A DNA stretch of 40,017 bases, taken from assembly GCA_900315065.1 (NCBI GenBank), contig OMXQ01000013.1, positions 1 through 40,017 of the forward strand, read 5' to 3'. Made by a program: the position numbers and the translations under genes. This DNA is from an uncultured Erysipelotrichaceae bacterium (lineage in GTDB: Bacteria > Bacillota_I > Bacilli_A > Erysipelotrichales > Erysipelotrichaceae). Below are positions 7,765-15,277 of this stretch, piece after piece; positions within the stretch are counted from its first letter, which is position 1, and each line of letters starts with the position of its first letter. The notes below the pieces were generated by a model. The model saw nothing but the letters and a program-made list of their open reading frames with translations. It ran no database searches and had not been told where the DNA came from.

Positions 7765-9624
7765 ATGAGAAAAATTGCATTTCTGACATATGACTGGAAT
7801 ACAGAAGTGAATTATCAATATGAAAAAGGTGCAGAACACTTTCTGAAGGATCATCCGGATGTCGTAGTTCATGTTTACTACGGCTATGGCAGTTACGGGA
7901 TCAGTGATCCGTCCAGAGGTGCCTACCAGATTTTTGATCTGCCGGATTTCAGCAGATATGATGCGGTGGTCATGCAGGGCAACCGGGTATGGAAAGAAGC
8001 CAATCGTCAGTATGTGGCAGATAAAGCTCATGCGCTTGGGTTACCGTGTGTTTCTATCAACTATCCGCTGAAGCATTGCATCCTTGCCGGTTCTGATAAT
8101 TACGGGTCCTATTATAAGATGGTGGAACATATGATTGTCCATCATCATTTCACCCGGCTCTGGCATATTACCGGTCTGCCTGCTTCCAAAGAAGCGCAGG
8201 AAAGAAAACAGGCATTTCTGGATTGCGTAAAAAAGTATGGATTGACAGATTGCCGGTGTATCGAGGGAGAATGGGAACAGAGTGCAGGCGAAGATATCGC
8301 TGCCGGGCTTGTGGAGGAATTCAAAGAAAAGAAAGACATGCCGCAGGCAATTGTATGCGGCAATGATGATGTGGCACGCGGGGTTGAAAAAGTTTTCCTT
8401 GAAAACGGAATCAGAGTGCCGGAAGATGTTGCTCTTTCAGGTTTTGATAATCTTCTGCTGGCACAGACAGCGGAAGTACGGATTTCCACGGTTGACAGAA
8501 ATTATGAACAGATCTGTTATGATGCTCTGGGGACTGCGCTGGCGGCTGCGGAAGGAAAAGATGTACCTTCGACTGTGTACACAATAGGTAAGATGATTCA
8601 TTCGGCTTCCTGTGGATGCAGCGATGATCTGACAAATCAGGAAAAGATCAGCCGGCGGCTGATGTATGTGAATGATTATCTGAAGAAGTTCTATCGACTT
8701 CATGATTATATGACAGAAATGCTGGCGTCTTCCAACAGTCCGGCTGCTTTGATGGATGCTGTGGAAGCGGGCTCGAAAGAACTGGAAGGCGGTAATTTCT
8801 ATCTTGTTCTGAATGGCCCTTATATTGAAAATTTTCACAGCAGAGCAGATGTCAGACATTATGGAGACAGAATGTATCTGGCAGCAGCGGCTGGTTATAA
8901 TCACCCGCGTAGTGAAAATGATATGTATGAAGTGTTTGACAGATGTGAATTATTACCTGCGCCGTTTGCGGATGAAAGCCGCTTGTTGAACATATATCCT
9001 CTGCATGTCCAGGAAACCTGTATCGGCTATGCTGTATTGGAGGAAGTTTCTCCTTTGATGGAGTTTGATTTCCTGCAGATTCTGTTAACGCTGATTGAAA
9101 ATGAAATAGAAAGAATGCGGCAGCGGAATGTTGTGGAGAATCTGAATGATCTGCTTGCCAAGATGTATGTCAGAGACAGATTGACCGGCTTGTATAATCG
9201 ATTCGGTCTTGAAAAATACGGGATGGATCTGTACGAAAACCTGATGAAAGAACAGGGAACTGCCAATGTCTGCTTTATTGATATAGATAATATGAAGCAG
9301 ATCAATGATACCTACGGGCATGATGCCGGTGATGAAGCTCTGGAGTGTACTTCGTTCCTGATTCAGAAGACTGTTTCCGGAAAAGAAGCATTTGCGATGA
9401 GGTATGGCGGCGATGAGTTTGTACTGATCGGGGAAAAGAAAATGAAGGAAGCCTTGGAAAAGAATCTGGCGTGCATGCAGGTGCCTTCCGGTCGGTTTGA
9501 TCTTTCTTTGTCGCTTGGCGAAATTGAAGTGACGGCAGATCAGGACTGGAATGTTCACGATGCAATTCATCATGCGGATGATCTTATGTATGTGATCAAG
9601 AAGCAGAAGAAGATGTCTCATTGA
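7765..9624 (+). CDS. LacI-type periplasmic-binding sensor fused to a GGDEF diguanylate cyclase
   Basis: 619 residues, no signal peptide and no membrane segment. Residues ~1-290 resemble the effector-binding domain of LacI/GalR regulators (opening RKIAFLTYDWN; later AIVCGNDDVARGVEKVF, then VPEDVALSGFDN) but lack the DNA-binding helix-turn-helix. A middle region (~300-455) resembles a GAF-like linker. Residues ~460-619 are a GGDEF domain with DRLTGLYNR, FIDIDNMKQINDTYGH and an intact YGGDEF; the RxxD inhibitory site is absent. It should make c-di-GMP in response to a cytoplasmic small molecule, probably a sugar, given the neighbouring glucosidase. The start is fixed by the first beta strand of the sensor domain. 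Confidence 0.88.
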   Translation: MRKIAFLTYDWNTEVNYQYEKGAEHFLKDHPDVVVHVYYGYGSYGISDPSRGAYQIFDLPDFSRYDAVVMQGNRVWKEANRQYVADKAHALGLPCVSINYPLKHCILAGSDNYGSYYKMVEHMIVHHHFTRLWHITGLPASKEAQERKQAFLDCVKKYGLTDCRCIEGEWEQSAGEDIAAGLVEEFKEKKDMPQAIVCGNDDVARGVEKVFLENGIRVPEDVALSGFDNLLLAQTAEVRISTVDRNYEQICYDALGTALAAAEGKDVPSTVYTIGKMIHSASCGCSDDLTNQEKISRRLMYVNDYLKKFYRLHDYMTEMLASSNSPAALMDAVEAGSKELEGGNFYLVLNGPYIENFHSRADVRHYGDRMYLAAAAGYNHPRSENDMYEVFDRCELLPAPFADESRLLNIYPLHVQETCIGYAVLEEVSPLMEFDFLQILLTLIENEIERMRQRNVVENLNDLLAKMYVRDRLTGLYNRFGLEKYGMDLYENLMKEQGTANVCFIDIDNMKQINDTYGHDAGDEALECTSFLIQKTVSGKEAFAMRYGGDEFVLIGEKKMKEALEKNLACMQVPSGRFDLSLSLGEIEVTADQDWNVHDAIHHADDLMYVIKKQKKMSH

Positions 9625-9647
9625 TGTAAAAATTTACATATTTTCAG

Positions 9648-9677
9648 AAAAGTTTCATTCCAGGTGAAACTTTTTTT
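9648..9677 (+). terminator. Terminator after the LacI-GGDEF gene
   Basis: A perfect 10-bp stem, AAAAGTTTCA with TGAAACTTTT, closes a 7-base loop and ends in seven T. Confidence 0.88.
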
Positions 9678-9687
9678 CGATATTAAA

Positions 9688-9716
9688 TTGATTTTGCGGA
9701 CGGGGATATCTATAAT
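9688..9716 (+). promoter_or_regulatory. SigA promoter of the liv operon
   Basis: TTGATT at 9688-9693, a 17-base spacer and a perfect TATAAT at 9711-9716, about 27 bases before the AGAGGGAGA ribosome binding site of the binding-protein gene. Confidence 0.8.
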
Positions 9717-9749
9717 TTCGGTATTCTTTACAGGAAAGAGGGAGAAATT

Positions 9750-10952
9750 ATGAAAGTAAACAAGTGGTTAAAAGGTGGACTTGCGGCAGTAATGGCATTG
9801 TCCTTAGCTGCCTGCAGCAATTCAGGTACAGCAGCCGGAGGCGGAGACAAGGGAGGCTCTTCCAAGGGCGGCACAATTAAAATCGGCGGTTCCGGTCCTC
9901 TGACGGGTGACGCAGCCGTATATGGTACAGCTGTCAAGAACGCAGCTGAAATTGCCATTGAAGAAGTAAACAAGAAGGGCGGCCTTCAGTATGAACTCAA
10001 GATGGAAGATGATAAGGCCGACGGTGAACAGGCTGTTACAGCTTATAACAATCTGGTAGACTGGGGCATGCAGGTTTCTCTGGAAACCGTTACATCCGGT
10101 GCCGGTCAGGCTGCTTCTCCTCTGTATCAGCAGGATCATATCTTTGGTCTGACACCATCTGCATCTAATCCTAACGTTGTCTATTCTGACGGCGTCAAGA
10201 TGACAGGTGCTTATGGCAATATCTTCCAGATGTGCTTCTCTGATCCTAACCAGGGCATCGCTTCTGCTGAATATCTGAAGAAGCACACAGATCTTGGTTC
10301 CAAGGTTGGTATTATCTGGAGAAATGATGATAACTATTCCACAGGTCTGCACGACAAGTTCGTTGCTAAGGCTAAGGAATTAGGCCTGGAAGTTGTTGAA
10401 GACCAGACATTTACAAACGGTGCTACTGACTTCTCCGTTCAGGTCAAGAAGGTTAAGGATGCCGGTGCTGACATTGTCTTCATGCCGATCTATTATCAGC
10501 CTGCTTCTCTGATTCTGCAGGAAGCCAAGAAGGAAGGCTATGCTCCTACATTCTTCGGCTGTGATGGTATGGATGGTATCCTGACACAGGACGGCTTCGA
10601 TGCAAGTCTTGCTGAAGGTCTGTATATGCTGACACCGTTCGCTGCTGATTCCACAGATGAAAAGACAGCTGCATTCGTCAAGGCTTACAAGGACAAGTAT
10701 GGTGAAGTTCCGAACCAGTTCGCTGCTGATGCTTATGACTGTGTATATGCAATTGCTCAGGCTTGTGATAAGGCTGGTGTTACAGGTGATATGAAGGCTG
10801 ATGAAATCTGTGACAAGCTCGTTAGTGAATTCACAACAATGAAGTTTGATGGTGTTACAGGTTCTAATGTTACATGGTCCAAGGAAGGCGAAGTAACCAA
10901 GGGTCCGCGTGCCGTTGTAATCAAGGGCGGTGCTTACGTCAGCGCTGAATAA
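9750..10952 (+). CDS. livJ: Branched-chain amino-acid ABC transporter, substrate-binding lipoprotein
   Basis: 400-residue extracellular lipoprotein. The signal peptide MKVNKWLKGGLAAVMALSLA ends in the lipobox LAAC (Cys22), followed by a Gly/Ser-rich tether. The mature protein is a type I periplasmic-binding (Leu/Ile/Val-binding) fold: IKIGGSGPLTGDAAVYG opens the domain, and FGLTPSASNP and VGIIWRNDDNYSTG are in the places expected for ligand contacts and strand order. It delivers substrate to the LivH/LivM permeases encoded directly downstream. Synonymous codon choice is strongly biased, as in highly expressed genes. The exact ligand within the Leu/Ile/Val group cannot be read from sequence. 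Confidence 0.93.
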   Translation: MKVNKWLKGGLAAVMALSLAACSNSGTAAGGGDKGGSSKGGTIKIGGSGPLTGDAAVYGTAVKNAAEIAIEEVNKKGGLQYELKMEDDKADGEQAVTAYNNLVDWGMQVSLETVTSGAGQAASPLYQQDHIFGLTPSASNPNVVYSDGVKMTGAYGNIFQMCFSDPNQGIASAEYLKKHTDLGSKVGIIWRNDDNYSTGLHDKFVAKAKELGLEVVEDQTFTNGATDFSVQVKKVKDAGADIVFMPIYYQPASLILQEAKKEGYAPTFFGCDGMDGILTQDGFDASLAEGLYMLTPFAADSTDEKTAAFVKAYKDKYGEVPNQFAADAYDCVYAIAQACDKAGVTGDMKADEICDKLVSEFTTMKFDGVTGSNVTWSKEGEVTKGPRAVVIKGGAYVSAE

Positions 10953-10979
10953 AGGTTTAGTTTCGAATTGTTAACAGGA

Positions 10980-11005
10980 GGCTGCCGGTAGAAGTACAGG
11001 CAGCC
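10980..11005 (+). terminator. Intercistronic hairpin between livJ and livH
   Basis: GGCTGCC and GGCAGCC form a 7-bp GC-rich stem around a 12-base loop, followed only by a weak T tract (TTGTTGGTTTT). This is the usual arrangement of a partial terminator or 3'-stabilising hairpin that leaves the binding-protein message in excess over the permease message. Confidence 0.6.
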
Positions 11006-11036
11006 CTTGTTGGTTTTGGAAACGGGAGGAAATTGT

Positions 11037-11912
11037 ATGGCATTTTTATCGTATCTGATCAGCGGTCTGGGCCTTGGATCGGTGTATGCAATTATCGCCC
11101 TGGGGTATTCAATGGTCTATGGTATTGCCAAGATGCTGAACTTTGCCCATGGCGACATTATCATGGTCGGCGCCTATGCTGCTTTCTTCATGTTGAATTC
11201 TTTCGGATTGCCGCTGATTCCGGCAATTCTGGTTTCTGTTGTTGTGTGCGTCCTGTTAGGCGTCGTTACTGAAAGGCTTGCCTATAAGCCTTTGCGTCAG
11301 GCGTCTTCCTTAGCAGTATTGATTACTGCCATCGGCGTATCTTACTTCCTGCAGAATGCTGCCCAGCTGCTGTGGGGCGCTGATACCAAGATTTTCCCGT
11401 CTGTCATTTCCCAGGGCGGTTTTGATTTCGGCGGTCTGCATGTTGCATATCTGACTTTGATTACAATTGCTGCAAATATTCTGATCATGGTTCTGCTTTC
11501 CCTCTTTATCAATAAAACAAAGACAGGCCGTGCCATGAGAGCCTGTTCTGAAGACAAGGGCGCTGCTTCTCTGATGGGTGTTAACGTTGACTCTATTATT
11601 TCCATAACTTTCGCCATTGGTTCCGGTCTGGCGGCAATTGCGGCAGTTCTGCTTTGTTCCACTTATCCGTCTTTGTATCCGACCTTAGGTTCCATGCCGG
11701 GCATCAAGGCATTTACAGCTGCTGTTTTCGGTGGCATCGGTTCCATTCCGGGTGCTTTCTTAGGGGGCTTGTTACTGGGTGTCATTGAAATTTTTGCAAG
11801 AGCTTATATTTCCACACAGTTGTCTGATGCCATCGTGTTCGGTGTTCTGATTGTCGTGTTATTGATCAAGCCTACCGGTTTGTTAGGCAAGAAGATCAGT
11901 GAGAAAGTCTGA
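11037..11912 (+). CDS. livH: Branched-chain amino-acid ABC transporter permease LivH
   Basis: 291-residue inner-membrane permease with about eight hydrophobic helices. The opening (LISGLGLGSVYAIIALGYSM), the MLNFAHGDIIMVGAY block and the cytoplasmic loop GRAMRACSEDKGAASLMGVN that contacts the ATPase are typical of LivH, as is the C-terminal PGAFLGGLLLGVIE. The ATG at 11037 is chosen because GGGAGG lies 7 bases upstream; an upstream in-frame start would overlap that site. It pairs with LivM to form the membrane channel. Confidence 0.94.
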   Translation: MAFLSYLISGLGLGSVYAIIALGYSMVYGIAKMLNFAHGDIIMVGAYAAFFMLNSFGLPLIPAILVSVVVCVLLGVVTERLAYKPLRQASSLAVLITAIGVSYFLQNAAQLLWGADTKIFPSVISQGGFDFGGLHVAYLTLITIAANILIMVLLSLFINKTKTGRAMRACSEDKGAASLMGVNVDSIISITFAIGSGLAAIAAVLLCSTYPSLYPTLGSMPGIKAFTAAVFGGIGSIPGAFLGGLLLGVIEIFARAYISTQLSDAIVFGVLIVVLLIKPTGLLGKKISEKV

Positions 11913-11923
11913 GGTGAGAAGAG

Positions 11924-12979
11924 ATGAAGAAAAACAAAAAGTCTTTGAGCCGTAATAAAAAGATGATTACCTCACTGGCAATTGTCACCGTTGCATATAT
12001 CGCCTTGACTGTTCTGAAGAGCACAGGCGGTCTGACCAGAATGTTTACGGCATTGCTGGTACCAGTTACCTGTTATATCGTGGCAGCATTGGGATTGAAC
12101 CTGAACGTTGGTTTCTCAGGTGAATTGAATCTGGGCCAGGCAGGTTTCATGTCCGTTGGTGCTTTCTCGGCTGCCATTGTTTCCGGCATGCTGGAAACTT
12201 CCATTTCTTCCGGTGCTGTAAGGTTGCTGATTGCCATTATTGTCGGCGGCATTCTGGCAGGTTTCATCGGCTGGCTGATTTCCATTCCGGTCCTGAAGCT
12301 GCAGGGTGACTATCTTGCCATCGTGACGCTGGCATTCGGCCAGATTCTGATGTCCATTTTGTCCAACCTCTATGTCGGCGTCGACAGTACAGGCCTGCAT
12401 GCAAGTTTCGTTGATAACAACGTCACTTTGGGTGAAGGTGGAAAGATGCTGATTTCCGGTCCTATGGGTGCAGTCGGTGTTAAAATGGTTTCCAATTTCA
12501 CAGCCGGCTTTATTCTGACCGTGATTGCGATCATCGTTGTGTATCATCTGATCGATTCGCGTCAGGGCCGTGCGATTGAAGCATGTCGTGATAACAGAAT
12601 TGCTGCTGAAACCATCGGTATCAATGTTTCCCGTACCAAGACTTTGGCCTTCGTTGTTTCTGCAGCTTTGGCAGGGTGTGCTGGTGCTTTGTATGGTCTG
12701 AATTATTCTTCCTTCGTTGCGACCAAGTTCGATTTCAATACATCTATTCTGATTCTGGTCTATGTCGTATTGGGCGGCCTGGGCAATGTGACCGGTACAA
12801 TTATCGCTACAACATTGCTGGTTGTATTGCCGGAAGTATTGCGTTTCCTTTCTTCCTACAGAATGCTGATCTATGCAGTTGTCCTGATTGTCATCATGCT
12901 TGTGACCAACAATGAAAAGATCAGAACATTTATGGATAAGCTGAAGACAGGGCGTGCTAAGGAGGCGAAGGAATCATGA
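11924..12979 (+). CDS. livM: Branched-chain amino-acid ABC transporter permease LivM
   Basis: 351-residue membrane permease. A basic N-terminus (KKNKKSLSRNKK) precedes the first helix. LNVGFSGELNLGQAGFMSVGA is the LivM signature, and GRAIEACRDNRIAAETIGIN is the ATPase-coupling loop. It begins 11 bases after livH, and its last codons overlap livG by four bases (ATGA), indicating translational coupling. With LivH it forms the transmembrane channel. Confidence 0.94.
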   Translation: MKKNKKSLSRNKKMITSLAIVTVAYIALTVLKSTGGLTRMFTALLVPVTCYIVAALGLNLNVGFSGELNLGQAGFMSVGAFSAAIVSGMLETSISSGAVRLLIAIIVGGILAGFIGWLISIPVLKLQGDYLAIVTLAFGQILMSILSNLYVGVDSTGLHASFVDNNVTLGEGGKMLISGPMGAVGVKMVSNFTAGFILTVIAIIVVYHLIDSRQGRAIEACRDNRIAAETIGINVSRTKTLAFVVSAALAGCAGALYGLNYSSFVATKFDFNTSILILVYVVLGGLGNVTGTIIATTLLVVLPEVLRFLSSYRMLIYAVVLIVIMLVTNNEKIRTFMDKLKTGRAKEAKES

Positions 12980-13749
12980 GTGAGAAGAAAAATCCGATTC
13001 TGGAAGTACATGATCTGGGTATCGATTTCGGCGGTCTGACAGCTGTCAATGATCTGAATCTGGAAGTTTATCCGGATCAGATTTACGGACTGATCGGTCC
13101 TAACGGTGCCGGCAAGACAACCGTATTCAATATGTTGACAAAAGTGTATCAGCCGACCAGAGGTACCATCAAGCTGGATGGTCAGGATATGGCAAAGCTG
13201 AATCCGGTTGAAGCCAACATGGCTGGTGTTGCCAGAACTTTCCAGAATATCCGTCTGTTCATGAATATGAGCGTGCTGGATAACGTCAAGACCGGCATGG
13301 GCAATTCCACAAAATATGGTTTTATGGATGCCATGCTGAGAACGCCTAAGTTCAGAAGTGAAGAGAAGAGAACTACAGACGAAGCAATGGATCTTCTGAA
13401 ATTGTTTGAACTGGATCAGGAAGCTGATACATTGGCAGGCAACCTGCCGTATGGTGCCCAGCGTCGTCTTGAAATTGCCAGAGCTTTGGCAACGCATCCG
13501 AAGCTGCTGCTTCTCGATGAACCGGCTGCCGGCATGAACCCGCAGGAAACGGAAGATCTGATGGCAATGATCCGCAAGGTTCGTGATCATTTCCATATTG
13601 CGATTCTGCTGATTGAACATGATATGCGTCTGGTCATGGGTATCTGTGAACAGATTACTGTATTGAATTACGGCATGTTATTGGCCCAGGGTACTCCTGC
13701 TGAGATTCAGTCGAACAAGGAAGTCATCAAGGCATATATCGGTGATTAA
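12976..13749 (+). CDS. livG: Branched-chain amino-acid ABC transporter ATP-binding protein LivG
   Basis: 257-residue cytoplasmic ATPase. Walker A is GPNGAGKT (residues 41-48), the signature is the variant LPYGAQRRLEIARAL expected for LivG, Walker B is LLLLDEPAAGMNP and the switch histidine is in LLIEHDMRLV. The long insertion between Walker A and the signature (MARTFQNIRLFMNMSV-like block) is typical of LivG. It energises LivHM together with LivF. The start overlaps the livM stop and has AAGGAGGCG upstream. Confidence 0.94.
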   Translation: MSEKKNPILEVHDLGIDFGGLTAVNDLNLEVYPDQIYGLIGPNGAGKTTVFNMLTKVYQPTRGTIKLDGQDMAKLNPVEANMAGVARTFQNIRLFMNMSVLDNVKTGMGNSTKYGFMDAMLRTPKFRSEEKRTTDEAMDLLKLFELDQEADTLAGNLPYGAQRRLEIARALATHPKLLLLDEPAAGMNPQETEDLMAMIRKVRDHFHIAILLIEHDMRLVMGICEQITVLNYGMLLAQGTPAEIQSNKEVIKAYIGD

Positions 13750-13758
13750 GGAGGAAAT

Positions 13759-14463
13759 ATGTTAAAAGTTGAAAACTTACATGTCCATTACGGCATGATT
13801 GAAGCAATCAAGGGTATTTCCTTCGAAGTCAATGATGGAGAAATCGTTACCCTGATCGGTGCCAACGGTGCCGGCAAGACAACAACCATGCATGCAATTT
13901 CCGGCCTGATCAAGCCGAGTGAAGGATCCATCAAGCTGAATGATGTTGAATTGACAAAGACACCTGCCCACAAGATCGTTACTATGGGTCTTGCCCAGGT
14001 GCCGGAAGGAAGACGTGTCTTTGCCCAGCAGACCGTTGAAGAAAATCTGTTAATGGGTGCTTACTTCAGAAAAGACAAGGATGAAGTGAAGAGAGACATG
14101 GAAAATGTCTATAAGCTCTTCCCAAGACTTGATGAAAGAAAGAAGCAGACTGCAGGTACTTTGTCAGGCGGCGAACAGCAGATGCTGGCTATGGGCAGAG
14201 CATTAATGGCACGTCCTCAGATTCTGCTGATGGATGAGCCTTCCATGGGTCTTTCCCCATTGCTGGTAAAGGAAATTTTCCGTATTATAGTAGATATAAA
14301 CAAGCAGGGTACGACGATTCTTCTGGTTGAGCAGAATGCGAAGATGGCTCTCGGCATTGCAGACAGAGCCTATGTTCTGGAAACAGGCAATATTACCCTG
14401 AGCGGTACCGGCAAAGAACTTGCCGCTAGTGAAAAGGTTCAGAAAGCATACCTGGGAGGCTGA
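13759..14463 (+). CDS. livF: Branched-chain amino-acid ABC transporter ATP-binding protein LivF
   Basis: 234-residue ATPase, the second nucleotide-binding subunit. Walker A GANGAGKTT (34-42), a canonical signature LSGGEQQMLAMGRAL, Walker B ILLMDEPSMGLSP, and VEQN in place of the H-loop neighbourhood, all as in LivF. It starts 10 bases after livG with AAGGAGG upstream. The ribosome binding site of the next gene lies inside its final codons. Confidence 0.94.
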   Translation: MLKVENLHVHYGMIEAIKGISFEVNDGEIVTLIGANGAGKTTTMHAISGLIKPSEGSIKLNDVELTKTPAHKIVTMGLAQVPEGRRVFAQQTVEENLLMGAYFRKDKDEVKRDMENVYKLFPRLDERKKQTAGTLSGGEQQMLAMGRALMARPQILLMDEPSMGLSPLLVKEIFRIIVDINKQGTTILLVEQNAKMALGIADRAYVLETGNITLSGTGKELAASEKVQKAYLGG

Positions 14464-14473
14464 AAATAATACT

Positions 14474-15163
14474 ATGTACGTTAAGGATCACATGACGAAA
14501 AATCCGGTTACCATTTCACCGGACACTTCTATTTCCAAAGCTTTGGAATTAATGCAGCAGGGCAAGTTCCATCGTCTGCCTGTCGTTGACAAGGACAACA
14601 AGCTGGTCGGTCTGATTACCGAAGGTGTTGTTACAGAGTCCACCGGTTCCAATCGCACCGCTCTTTCCATTTACGAGCTGAATTATCTTCTTTCCCGTAC
14701 AAATGTATCCGAAATCATGATCAGAGATGTCGTGACAATTACCAAGGATGTGTTTGTTGAAGAAGCAGCTGAAAAGATGCTGGACCATAATATCAATGTG
14801 CTGCCGGTGGTTGACGAAGAAAAGCGTGTCTTAGGCATCATTACCGAAAAGGACATCTTTGCGACCTTCGTTGAATTGCTAGGCCTGAAGCATCAGGGTA
14901 CCAAGTTTGTCATCAACATGCAGGATACACCTGGCAAGGGTGCTCAGGCTTTGAAGTTATTGGCAGATAATAATGCCAACGTGGAAGCTCTGGGTGTTTA
15001 TCATACGGAAAGAGGCACTGAGTGCTTTATCAAGGCAACTGGTGAAATTTCCGTTGAAGACATGACAAAGATCCTGAAGGATGCAGGTCTTGATGTTGTC
15101 AATATCATTCAGACTACAGATGAAGGCAGAAAAGTAAGTTACGATCCGGAAAAAATCAATTGA
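14474..15163 (+). CDS. CBS-CBS-ACT domain protein (AcuB-like), last gene of the liv operon
   Basis: 229-residue soluble protein. Two CBS domains (residues ~1-60, opening MYVKDHMTKNPVTISPD, and ~78-135, VSEIMIRDVVTITKDVFVEE) form a likely adenosine-nucleotide-binding Bateman module. Residues ~145-215 resemble an ACT domain (GAQALKLLADNNANVEALGV), a fold that commonly binds amino acids. The ATG at 14474 starts at the CBS boundary; GGGAGG inside the livF end is ~14 bases upstream, a little far. Being the last gene of an amino-acid importer operon, it may sense both amino acid and energy state to tune transport; that role is inferred. A terminator follows directly. Confidence 0.85.
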   Translation: MYVKDHMTKNPVTISPDTSISKALELMQQGKFHRLPVVDKDNKLVGLITEGVVTESTGSNRTALSIYELNYLLSRTNVSEIMIRDVVTITKDVFVEEAAEKMLDHNINVLPVVDEEKRVLGIITEKDIFATFVELLGLKHQGTKFVINMQDTPGKGAQALKLLADNNANVEALGVYHTERGTECFIKATGEISVEDMTKILKDAGLDVVNIIQTTDEGRKVSYDPEKIN

Positions 15164-15170
15164 GTCATAA

Positions 15171-15203
15171 GAGGCATGGTCGTCTGACTGTGCTTCTTTT
15201 TTT
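15171..15203 (+). terminator. Terminator of the liv operon
   Basis: An 11-bp stem (15171-15181 with 15186-15196, three G-U pairs) and GTCT loop are followed by seven T. Confidence 0.78.
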
Positions 15204-15213
15204 CGGAAAGCGC

Positions 15214-15242
15214 TTCATTCTCTTTTCGGTGTGCGTTAAAAT
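15214..15242 (+). promoter_or_regulatory. Promoter of pgi
   Basis: TTCATT at 15214-15219, 17-base spacer, TAAAAT at 15237-15242, then the AAGGAGG ribosome binding site of pgi. Confidence 0.5.
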
Positions 15243-15277
15243 GAATTTGTAGTTTGCAATAAGGAGGATCATTCAAA

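Noticed and set aside
15206-15220. GGAAAGCGCTTCAT near the pgi promoter as a cre site
   Set aside because: Four or more mismatches to the CcpA consensus, mainly in the right half-site.
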